IMG/VR virus record: IMGVR_UViG_3300038424_000709
Location: 1-64,000 of that record
DNA: 64,000 nt
Source: a virus
Direction: 5' to 3' (one strand)
Below are positions 27,192 through 32,279 of the stretch, one piece after another; within the stretch, counting starts at the first letter, position 1, and each line of letters opens with the position of its first letter. The notes under the pieces are model-generated. The model worked only from the letters and a program-made list of their open reading frames with translations. It made no database searches and was not told the origin of the DNA. The position numbers and the translations under genes were made by a program.

Positions 27192-27671
27192 ATGGTAATC
27201 GAGCTCAAGGAGGTCGTCGTCGATCCCAAAATGAGGGGCCTGTGCAGGCTGCCCTACCCCAACCATCCCAGGGGGTGCCCCAACTTCGGTCACAAGGCGG
27301 GCTGCCCGCCTTCCTGCCCGATGTTCGGGGACGCCATCGACCTAGGCAGGCCGGTGTTCGCCATAGTGAACGAGTTCGACCTGGCCGCCCACGTCCTGAG
27401 GATGCGGCTCCGCCACCCCGGATGGAGCGAGCGGCAGCTCGTCTGCTGCCTGTACTGGCAGCCGACCGCAAGGAAGCACCTCACGGCCAAGCTGATGGCG
27501 TTCCTGGCGGCGCATCCTGACTACGTGTCCGACGCATGCCCGGAGGCCGGTGGGGTCAACGTGACGGAGACGCTCCGCAGGGCGGGGCTGGAGCTGGAAT
27601 GGCCGCCCGTGAAGGTCGCAAGGCAGGTGGCCCTGGCAGGAATCCCGGCGAAGGGGCGACCCGGGCAGTAA
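27192..27671 (+). CDS. cysteine-rich metal-binding hypothetical protein
   Basis: 159 residues with an N-terminal cluster CRLPYPNHPRGCPNFGHKAG followed by CPPSCP. That gives five cysteines plus His in about 30 residues, typical of a zinc or iron-sulphur site and similar in layout to small predicted metal-binding proteins (DUF2284-like). A Trp/Arg-rich helix follows (MRLRHPGWSERQLVCCLYW). It begins 13 nt after the Toprim gene. Function unknown. Confidence 0.55.
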   Translation: MVIELKEVVVDPKMRGLCRLPYPNHPRGCPNFGHKAGCPPSCPMFGDAIDLGRPVFAIVNEFDLAAHVLRMRLRHPGWSERQLVCCLYWQPTARKHLTAKLMAFLAAHPDYVSDACPEAGGVNVTETLRRAGLELEWPPVKVARQVALAGIPAKGRPGQ

Positions 27672-27675
27672 ATCG

Positions 27676-27925
27676 GTTTTCCGGTATTGGATGGGAGGAT
27701 CGGCGGTGGCTTACCCGGGGGATTTCCTTATCGGCCTCCGGGGTTCCACATCGCCAGGCGGTCGGCGGCCCTCTCTGGGAGGCTGGAGGCTCATACACCC
27801 TCGGCGCTGGTTCGACTCCGGCAGGGCCGCCGAGACCGCTTCGGGAACACGGTCCCGGACGGTCTGGCCATAAAATGAGAACGCGACAAATGGATCACCA
27901 ATCTCCCGAAAGGAAAAAGAGGACA
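27676..27925 (+). ncRNA. structured non-coding region with a tRNA-like element
   Basis: No gene fits in this 250-nt gap. A promoter-like TTTTCCGGTATTGG (27677-27690) opens it. Several strong pairings follow: CCCGGGGG with CCTCCGGGG near 27714-27743, then a stem of 9 bp GGCGGCCCT / AGGGCCGCC (27764-27772 with 27823-27831). That stem encloses a perfect T-arm (GCTGG-TTCGACT-CCGGC, 27806-27822) and a CTCATAC segment like a CAU anticodon loop. The D-arm is missing or about 8 nt short, and the end reads CCG rather than CCA. It is a decayed or minimal tRNA(CAU), or a tRNA-like regulatory RNA. Confidence 0.4.
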
Positions 27926-28207
27926 ATGCCCAAGACCAAGGAGCAGGCATACGACGACCAGATCAACCCGCTGATGGCGAAAATCATCGACATATGCAAG
28001 AAACACAAGATCGCCATGCTCGCCAATTTCAGGCTCGGAGAAGACCTGTTCTGCACCACAGCGCTCCTCGCGGCCCCCCATTCCCCAAGCCAGGGCCAGC
28101 TCGACGCCTACGAGTGCCTGAAGCCGGAGCCAGCGTTCGCGATGGCCGAAACGATTGAAGAGAAGCCGGACGGATCGAAGCGCATAACGCTTCGAAGGAT
28201 CAGCTAG
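27926..28207 (+). CDS. small conserved phage protein
   Basis: 93 residues from the ATG at 27926 (AAGAGGA upstream); ATG 27875 would add 17 basic residues. INPLMAKIIDICKKHKIAML ... CTTALLAAPHSPSQGQLDAY follows a pattern I associate with small conserved phage proteins of unknown function. It is the first gene after the structured RNA region. Confidence 0.6.
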   Translation: MPKTKEQAYDDQINPLMAKIIDICKKHKIAMLANFRLGEDLFCTTALLAAPHSPSQGQLDAYECLKPEPAFAMAETIEEKPDGSKRITLRRIS

Positions 28208-28220
28208 GGAGGGGCGAAGC

Positions 28221-28550
28221 ATGGACGCCAAGCTGCACGAGGAGTACCGCAGGCTGATGGCGGAGCATTTCCGGGCCACCGCGCACATGTCCATGACCCG
28301 GGAGGGCTGCCCGACGTACCTGGCGCTGAAGGCGCTGGGGCCGGGCATCGTGCCGTTCCTGATAGAGGACCTGCGCAAGGACGACATCGACTCCGGCTGG
28401 TGGATCGACAACAACTTCTGCATCCACGCGGCGTTCCACCTCCTGTGGGGATGGGCCGACGATCCGCCCGTCCTCAGGGAGGACGAGAAGGGGCGGGTGG
28501 ACCTGATGCGGCTCCGCTGGCTGGGCTGGGGGGCCGAGCACAACCTGTGA
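28221..28550 (+). CDS. small hypothetical protein
   Basis: 109 residues, helical, Trp-rich in the C-terminal half (SGWWIDNNFCIHAAFHLLWG). It starts 13 nt after the previous gene with GGGAGGGGCG as ribosome site. Its segment YLALKALGPGIVPFLIEDLR has a HEAT-like helix look. Function unknown. Confidence 0.6.
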   Translation: MDAKLHEEYRRLMAEHFRATAHMSMTREGCPTYLALKALGPGIVPFLIEDLRKDDIDSGWWIDNNFCIHAAFHLLWGWADDPPVLREDEKGRVDLMRLRWLGWGAEHNL

Positions 28551-28585
28551 CCCCCTGGCCAGGGCACTCTTTTCGCAAGGCGCAA

Positions 28586-28620
28586 AAATTCCTCGGCATT
28601 TCCAAACCACGCGGTATTAT
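28586..28620 (+). promoter_or_regulatory. promoter of the PEP-CTERM gene
   Basis: AAAAATTCCTCGGCATT is followed by GCGGTATTATGTAG, with the -10-like TATTAT at 28615-28620. The AAAAATTCC block also occurs in cassette B near 17010. A 65-nt leader precedes the AAAGGAGG ribosome site. Confidence 0.5.
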
Positions 28621-28684
28621 GTAGGCGGATGAAAGACGGAAACCCAATCGCAGAGCACAAGCCAAACACCCAAAGGAGGCAGTC

Positions 28685-29350
28685 ATGACCGAAAGCAGCG
28701 GCAGTCGCAAGTTTGCACTCAAAGCAGTCAGATTGTTGTTGACCATCGCATTGTTCCTGGCAGCCCTGGCACCAGCCATGGCGATTTCGCAGACCTATAC
28801 CTACACGTACACCGGCGACCAGTTTTGGTACGTGGGGGGCTGGGGGCTTGGCGGGGTCAGCGGCTACTTCACCCTGTCGTCCCCGCTCAAGTCGAACCGC
28901 ACCTACAGTCTTGAGCCCGATACGCTGCCTGGAGGCACGATCATCGACTACAGCTTTACGGACGGGAGGACTGTGTGGGACTTGGCCAATTTCGTCGCTG
29001 GTCCCGACGCCTTCGGGGTCGTCAGCGTGTTTTCCCTGACCACCGACAAGGACGGCATCCAATATTGGGACTTCAACATCGACAACTACACCGGCCCGAT
29101 AATCGGCTGGCCCTGTCCTGGGTACCCATATTGTTCCGGTGGGTTCGTAACGACCAAATGGGAAGGCCAGCCCGGCGACGGCGACGGCACCAACGTGTAC
29201 GGCAACTACAACGGCTGGAGCAGCTACCCGAACTACTGGACCGGGCTCGGGACCTGGACCGGGGACGTCTCGTCCACGCCGGAGCCCGCCAGCCTCGGCC
29301 TCGTCGGCATGGGCCTCCTGGGTATCGCGGGAGTCCTGCGGCGGAAATGA
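28685..29350 (+). CDS. secreted PEP-CTERM-anchored protein
   Basis: 221 residues. The N-terminal signal peptide is basic, then hydrophobic (LLLTIALFLAALAPAMA), with cleavage likely after AMA near residue 35. The mature part is Tyr/Gly/Thr-rich and beta-like without Cys-rich motifs. The C-terminus is a textbook PEP-CTERM sorting signal: STPEPASLG, a hydrophobic helix (LVGMGLLGIAGV) and a short basic end LRRK. In bacteria such proteins are processed by exosortase in the cell envelope and often go to the surface or matrix. A phage carrying one implies use of the host exosortase, perhaps to mask or modify the surface. It has its own promoter and an AAAGGAGG ribosome site. Confidence 0.85.
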   Translation: MTESSGSRKFALKAVRLLLTIALFLAALAPAMAISQTYTYTYTGDQFWYVGGWGLGGVSGYFTLSSPLKSNRTYSLEPDTLPGGTIIDYSFTDGRTVWDLANFVAGPDAFGVVSVFSLTTDKDGIQYWDFNIDNYTGPIIGWPCPGYPYCSGGFVTTKWEGQPGDGDGTNVYGNYNGWSSYPNYWTGLGTWTGDVSSTPEPASLGLVGMGLLGIAGVLRRK

Positions 29351-29372
29351 GCCGGAAGAACCCGACTGCAAG

Positions 29373-29401
29373 GGGCTGGCTTCCGGGCGGAAAGCCAGCC
29401 C
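29373..29401 (+). terminator. stem-loop after the PEP-CTERM gene
   Basis: GGGCTGGCTT pairs perfectly with AAGCCAGCCC around a 9-nt loop, 23 nt after the stop. There is no immediate U-run (ATGAAGATTT follows), so termination is uncertain. Confidence 0.45.
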
Positions 29402-29417
29402 ATGAAGATTTCCCGCG

Positions 29418-29442
29418 ATTTTTCGACTACGGGAGGTATTAT
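29418..29442 (+). promoter_or_regulatory. promoter-like box
   Basis: TTTTTCGACTACGGGAGG followed by TATTATATGG (TATTAT 29437-29442). It closely matches TTTTTTGACTTTCAG-TATTATATGG at 33236-33260. It drives the short reading frame at 29457 and perhaps the tRNA island, though a terminator intervenes. Confidence 0.45.
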
Positions 29443-29456
29443 ATGGACGAGGGAAC

Positions 29457-29573
29457 ATGAAGGCACTGGCCATAGGACGCGAAGAATGCATAGCAGCGGC
29501 GGAAGCCGCTGCCGTGTGCGGGAGTGGCATGGTCGAGGGCGATATTCGGCCCTCGGACGGAGGGATTGGGTAG
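29457..29573 (+). CDS. possible 38-residue peptide
   Basis: ATG with GAGGG 6 nt upstream, reading MKALAIGREECIAAAEAAAV and ending at TAG 29571. It lies between a promoter-like box and a clear terminator, so something is transcribed here. Two cysteines, Ala-rich, no family. It may be a short protein or a leader. Confidence 0.35.
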   Translation: MKALAIGREECIAAAEAAAVCGSGMVEGDIRPSDGGIG

Positions 29574-29598
29574 GAAGAGGCCAATCCAAGGTTCCGAG

Positions 29599-29626
29599 GG
29601 CGCTGGGAGGTTTCCAGCGCCTTTTA
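29599..29626 (+). terminator. rho-independent terminator before the tRNA array
   Basis: GGCGCTGG (29599-29606) pairs with CCAGCGCC (29614-29621) and is followed by TTTTA. It ends transcription from the PEP-CTERM side before the first tRNA at 29644. Confidence 0.8.
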
Positions 29627-29643
29627 CATTTTTGGGGGGATTT

Positions 29644-29722
29644 ACTGGGGTGCGGCGAGCGGCCAAAGCCTCCTGTCCTACAAACAGGCATATCGTGGGT
29701 TCGAATCCCACCCCCAGTACCA
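29644..29722 (+). tRNA. tRNA-Val (anticodon TAC)
   Basis: Acceptor ACTGGGG/CCCCAGT, encoded ACCA end, T-arm GTGGG-TTCGAAT-CCCAC, anticodon arm CCTGT-CCTACAA-ACAGG. The loop has C where position 33 is normally T. The D-arm pairing is only three base pairs. Confidence 0.8.
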
Positions 29723-29730
29723 AGTTTCGG

Positions 29731-29805
29731 GCGGGCGTAGCTCAGCGGTAGAGTGGGGCCTTGCCAAGGCTCAGGTGGGGGGTTCGACTCCCCTCGCCCG
29801 CTCCA
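29731..29805 (+). tRNA. tRNA-Gly (anticodon GCC)
   Basis: Acceptor GCGGGCG/CGCCCGC, discriminator T, encoded CCA. Anticodon loop TTGCCAA, T-loop TTCGACT. It follows tRNA-Val after an 8-nt spacer AGTTTCGG. Confidence 0.95.
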
Positions 29806-29877
29806 GGTTCGTGGGATGTTTTGGCGTCTGCGCAAGTCGGCCACGTCCGAATAAAGCAATGACCCGAGGCATCCCGT
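29806..29877 (+). ncRNA. hairpin spacer with AAGTCGG/ATAAAGC motif
   Basis: GGGATG and CATCCC enclose a 50-nt region with AAGTCGG and AATAAAGC. A second spacer (30150-30200) has GCTGGG/CCCAGC around AAGTCGGATAAAGC. It is neither a tRNA nor an open frame; function unknown. Confidence 0.3.
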
Positions 29878-29952
29878 GGGCTCGTAGCCGAGCGGGAAGG
29901 CGCTGCACTTGCAATGCAGAGGTCGGGGGTTCGACTCCCTCCGGGTCCACCA
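29878..29952 (+). tRNA. tRNA-Ala (anticodon TGC)
   Basis: Acceptor GGGCTCG/CGGGTCC with two G-T pairs, ACCA end encoded. Anticodon arm CTGCA-CTTGCAA-TGCAG, T-loop TTCGACT. Normal T33. Confidence 0.95.
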
Positions 29953-29960
29953 AGCTTTGA

Positions 29961-30034
29961 GCGGGACTGGTATATGGGTTGTGCCCTGGCCCTCCAAGCC
30001 AGAGAAACGGGTCCGAGTCCCGTGTCCCGCTCCA
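29961..30034 (+). tRNA. tRNA-Gly (anticodon TCC)
   Basis: Acceptor GCGGGAC/GTCCCGC, TCCA end. Anticodon arm CTGGC-CCTCCAA-GCCAG has C at position 33. The T-loop is TCCGAGT, so position 55 is C instead of T. Two departures from near-universal bases in one tRNA. Confidence 0.88.
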
Positions 30035-30041
30035 TTTTCGT

Positions 30042-30117
30042 GGGCCCGTAGCTCAGCCGGGAGAGCGCATGGCCGGCAGCCATGAGGTCGGGGGTTCGAG
30101 CCCCCCCGGGTCCACCA
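30042..30117 (+). tRNA. tRNA-Ala (anticodon GGC)
   Basis: Acceptor GGGCCCG/CGGGTCC, ACCA end. Anticodon arm CATGG-CCGGCAG-CCATG, again with C33. T-loop TTCGAGC. It is 7 nt (TTTTCGT) after the previous tRNA. Confidence 0.92.
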
Positions 30118-30250
30118 AGGTTCGGCATCTGGCGGCCCGGCCTGCGGGTCGGGTGCTGGGTCAAGTCGGATAAAGCGAGCGTCCCAGCGCTTCCGGATAC
30201 CACGTCCGGGCAGGGGGCCAAAGCTATCCCGGCCTTGCCGCCAGTCTTTC
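30118..30250 (+). ncRNA. structured 133-nt spacer in the tRNA array
   Basis: Contains GCTGGG ... CCCAGC around AAGTCGGATAAAGC (about 30156-30190), then a GC-rich hairpin near 30212-30242 (GGCAGGGGGCC with GGCCTTGCC). No tRNA with conserved T-arm and no plausible gene. Confidence 0.3.
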
Positions 30251-30329
30251 GGTCTGTTAGGGGAGCCTGGTCGTCCCCGCTGACCTGTCACGTCAGAGAC
30301 CACGGGTCCGAATCCCGTACAGACCGCCA
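30251..30329 (+). tRNA. tRNA-Asp (anticodon GTC)
   Basis: Acceptor GGTCTGT/ACAGACC, GCCA end. Anticodon arm CTGAC-CTGTCAC-GTCAG, D-arm GGGG/CCCC. T-loop TCCGAAT carries C55. Confidence 0.92.
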
Positions 30330-30337
30330 AATTTCGT

Positions 30338-30412
30338 GCGGCCTTATGCCAGCGGTAGACGCCTTCCCTGACACGGAAGGAGCGACAGGTTCGACTCCTG
30401 TAGGTCGCACCA
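30338..30412 (+). tRNA. tRNA-Val (anticodon GAC)
   Basis: Acceptor GCGGCCT/AGGTCGC, ACCA end. Anticodon arm CTTCC-CTGACAC-GGAAG, T-arm ACAGG-TTCGACT-CCTGT. Confidence 0.93.
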
Positions 30413-30413
30413 T

Positions 30414-30489
30414 GGGAGCGTAGCTCAATTGGGAGAGCGCGGCGCTCGCAACGCCGAGGCAGAGGGTCCGAATCCCTTCGCTTCCACCA
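30414..30489 (+). tRNA. tRNA-Ala (anticodon CGC)
   Basis: Only one base after tRNA-Val. Acceptor GGGAGCG/CGCTTCC, ACCA end, anticodon arm CGGCG-CTCGCAA-CGCCG. T-loop TCCGAAT with C55. Confidence 0.93.
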
Positions 30490-30496
30490 AGTTTTC

Positions 30497-30571
30497 GGCC
30501 TGTTCGTCTACCGGCTAGGATCCCAGGTTCTCAACCTGGGGAAGGGGGATCGACACCCCCACAGGCTACCA
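30497..30571 (+). tRNA. tRNA-Glu (anticodon CTC)
   Basis: Acceptor GGCCTGT/ACAGGCT, ACCA end. Anticodon arm CCAGG-TTCTCAA-CCTGG. The T-loop reads ATCGACA, with A at 54. Confidence 0.9.
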
Positions 30572-30633
30572 AAATCCGGGTCCTTGGCATCGCCGAGGGC
30601 GACCCAACCAGCCGTCCGAGGAGGTGCCGAGAG

Positions 30634-30834
30634 ATGGGTTCTTTCTTTGAGTTTTGCAGGGAGCTGTATCACGTCCAGCCGGTCAGGCTGTTCGACCGGA
30701 TCACCCAGTGGATAGTGGTGGGGTGGCTCATCGCCCACACCGCAAGCTGGGTGGTGGTGGAGTTCTGCCGCCTGGGAAGGGCCACGCAGCTCAAGCTCAG
30801 GAGGATTTTCCAACAGGACGTGGCGGAAGAATAG
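30634..30834 (+). CDS. small membrane-associated protein in the tRNA array
   Basis: 66 residues with one hydrophobic helix (ITQWIVVGWLIAHTASWVVV) flanked by charged ends. ATG is preceded by GAGGAGGTG. It lies between tRNA-Glu(CTC) and tRNA-Cys and is followed 9 nt later by another tiny membrane peptide. Function unknown. Confidence 0.6.
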   Translation: MGSFFEFCRELYHVQPVRLFDRITQWIVVGWLIAHTASWVVVEFCRLGRATQLKLRRIFQQDVAEE

Positions 30835-30843
30835 GGAGTGCCC

Positions 30844-30945
30844 ATGTATTGGGTCGTCGCATCCGGTTATCTCCTGGCCTTTTTGGCCGGGCTGTGGTTC
30901 ATCACCAAGCCGCGCGGCTGGTGGTTTGGCGTGGACCCGAAGTAG
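30844..30945 (+). CDS. 33-residue single-helix membrane peptide
   Basis: ATG with GGGAG 5 nt upstream. It starts MYWVVASGYLLAFLAGLWFI and then turns polar (TKPRGW). It sits directly behind the previous membrane gene and ends 6 nt before tRNA-Cys. Tiny but with a good ribosome site and a clear helix. Confidence 0.5.
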   Translation: MYWVVASGYLLAFLAGLWFITKPRGWWFGVDPK

Positions 30946-30951
30946 GTTTTG

Positions 30952-31027
30952 GCACCCGTGGCCAAGCGGCAAAGGCGGAGGCCTGCAGAGCCTCTAATCG
31001 GGGGTTCGAGTCCCTCCGGGTGCTCCA
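30952..31027 (+). tRNA. tRNA-Cys (anticodon GCA)
   Basis: Acceptor GCACCCG/CGGGTGC, TCCA end. Anticodon arm GAGGC-CTGCAGA-GCCTC, T-loop TTCGAGT. One of only two tRNAs here that do not read a GNN codon. Confidence 0.95.
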
Positions 31028-31188
31028 GTTGGGGCGATGAAGGCTGGCAAGGAGCGGCCGGACAGAGTCTCCTTGGAGTTCCGGCGCAGCGGATCGGGGC
31101 AGGAGAGAAACCGAGTGGCCGCGCAGTCGGCAGTCTTCGTGGCTGCCGTTGGCCTGTTGCCGAACGGCATCGGCCATCGCCTCGTTTT
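31028..31188 (+). ncRNA. structured spacer
   Basis: 161 nt without a gene. Pairings include AAGGAG with CTCCTT (about 31050-31072), GGCAG/CTGCC (31129-31146) and GGCC/GGCC around 31150-31175. It could be a leader or an unknown small RNA. Confidence 0.25.
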
Positions 31189-31265
31189 ACCGTCGAAGAC
31201 GAAGCATCGAGTCCCCTGGCTTTCAACCAGGGCATTAGCGGGTTTGAGCCCCGTCGACGGTACCA
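31189..31265 (+). tRNA. tRNA-Glu (anticodon TTC)
   Basis: Acceptor ACCGTCG/CGACGGT, ACCA end. Anticodon arm CCTGG-CTTTCAA-CCAGG, T-loop TTTGAGC (T at 56 instead of C). Confidence 0.92.
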
Positions 31266-31270
31266 TTTTC

Positions 31271-31330
31271 GGGCGGGAGCGAATGTGCCGCCCTTCGGGG
31301 CGGCTTTATAGGCTGATGTCCCGCCCGTTA
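31271..31330 (+). terminator. nested hairpin, probable terminator
   Basis: GCCGCCC-TTCG-GGGCGGC (31287-31304), followed by TTTATA, sits inside GGGCGGG/CCCGCCC (31271-31277 with 31320-31326), which is followed by GTTATTTT. It separates tRNA-Glu(TTC) from the next tRNA. Confidence 0.6.
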
Positions 31331-31335
31331 TTTTG

Positions 31336-31429
31336 CCCGGCGAAGTTTGCGGCCGAACGAGCGGTCTTATAAACCGCATAAGCTCCAGATTAGAGCATGG
31401 ATCGGGTTCGACTCCTGACGCCGGGACCA
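31336..31429 (+). tRNA. class II (long variable arm) tRNA, anticodon TAT
   Basis: Acceptor CCCGGCG/CGCCGGG, ACCA end, anticodon arm GCGGT-CTTATAA-ACCGC, T-loop TTCGACT. About 24 nt separate the anticodon stem and T-stem, with GCTC/GAGC pairing. That is a long variable arm, normally limited to Leu, Ser, Tyr and Sec. TAT would read ATA (Ile), so identity is uncertain. Confidence 0.8.
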
Positions 31430-31440
31430 AGTTGCTTGGC

Positions 31441-31463
31441 TTTTCGTTGTATCATACAACTGT
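31441..31463 (+). promoter_or_regulatory. promoter of the tmRNA
   Basis: TTTTCGTTG-TATCAT, with the hexamer at 31450-31455. It ends 8 nt before the first base of the tmRNA acceptor stem, the distance expected from a -10 to its start site. It fits the TTTTCGG-TATTAT motif seen before many genes. Confidence 0.6.
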
Positions 31464-31821
31464 GGGGGCGTTCCGGTTTCGACGGGAGCGCTCGTGTCCA
31501 GGAGGCACGCCGGGGGACCATGCCGCCCGCAACAGGGATGGAAAGTACAGACGCAAAACCACTTGCTATGTACGCAATGGCCTAGAGACATCTGGGCCAC
31601 GCCTCCCCCTCCAGGCTCGCATGCAGGGGACGGGGCGTTGATATGGCGAGAGTAGCTCCGGCGAAGCTTGCAGGCCGGGGCGAATTTCCGAAAGTTAGCC
31701 AGCGTCCTTGCATCGCCCGGTACCTTGGGGCGCTGGCGAAGGCAGTGGAACCGGGACAAGCGTGTAGTCTCCTGATCGTGGGACTCCTCGGACGGGGGTT
31801 CGACTCCCCCCGCCTCCACCA
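31464..31821 (+). ncRNA. ssrA: tmRNA (transfer-messenger RNA)
   Basis: 358 nt, one-piece type. The 5' end GGGGGCG-TTCCGGTTTCGACGGG matches the conserved tmRNA start and pairs with CGCCTCC-ACCA at the 3' end. The T-arm GGGGG-TTCGACT-CCCCC is intact. The resume codon falls at nucleotide 90, as in E. coli, giving the tag A-K-P-L-A-M-Y-A-M-A followed by TAG. The end differs from the usual ALAA/LVA types but keeps small hydrophobic residues and Tyr at the equivalent place. It would rescue stalled ribosomes and tag the products, with host SmpB. Encoded CCA and a promoter right at its 5' end support expression. Confidence 0.95.
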
Positions 31822-31862
31822 GATTCCGTGATCCCTGGTATTTGACTGGAGGGTATACGAAA

Positions 31863-32276
31863 ATGGACAATGCAAGCAGGGCATCCGCTGCGGACTTGGT
31901 GAAGCGCCTCTACAGGACCGAGGAGCCGATCTTCGAGGCCCGGCTCAGGGCGTCGTCCGCGGGCAGGTACGACGACGACGTGTCGGTCGCTGTCTCGCTC
32001 CCCGCCGAGCGCAGGATATCGTTCCGGCTCAAGGAGGCCCCCGAGGGAGGGGACGGCACGCCGTGCTTCCCGCCCGGCCCCGACTTCGAGCTCCTGTCCC
32101 TCGGCATCGGGGACATCAAGCGGATGAGCCCGCTGGTCCGCAGGATGTTCGCCCCGGGAGGGCGCGGGACGTGCGCGGGGGTGTACCTGGACCCCGACCT
32201 CGCGCTCAGGGAGATGGCCAATTGGGCCTCGTGGTACGAGGAGGGGGTCAGGCAGGGGGAGTTCCAGGCAGCCTAG
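31863..32276 (+). CDS. hypothetical protein between tmRNA and RNase P RNA
   Basis: 137 residues from ATG 31863 (GGAGGG upstream; box TGGTATTTG at 31837-31844). Helical start (ASAADLVKRLYRTEEPIFEA), beta-like middle (SVAVSLPAERRISFRLKEA), Gly/Pro-rich, ending in a Trp-rich helix (LREMANWASWYEEG). It ends 3 nt before the RNase P RNA. It does not look like RNase P protein (no RNR motif) or SmpB. Function unknown; its position makes it worth testing for an RNA role. Confidence 0.6.
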   Translation: MDNASRASAADLVKRLYRTEEPIFEARLRASSAGRYDDDVSVAVSLPAERRISFRLKEAPEGGDGTPCFPPGPDFELLSLGIGDIKRMSPLVRRMFAPGGRGTCAGVYLDPDLALREMANWASWYEEGVRQGEFQAA

Positions 32277-32279
32277 CTT

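Noticed and set aside
31028-31188. Additional tRNA in the spacer between tRNA-Cys and tRNA-Glu
   Set aside because: Hairpins exist, but there is no conserved T-arm and no CCA-ended acceptor pairing on either strand.
31863-32276. RNase P protein (RnpA) or SmpB encoded beside the RNAs
   Set aside because: The 137-residue product lacks the RnpA RNR helix and SmpB motifs, so it is left as unknown.
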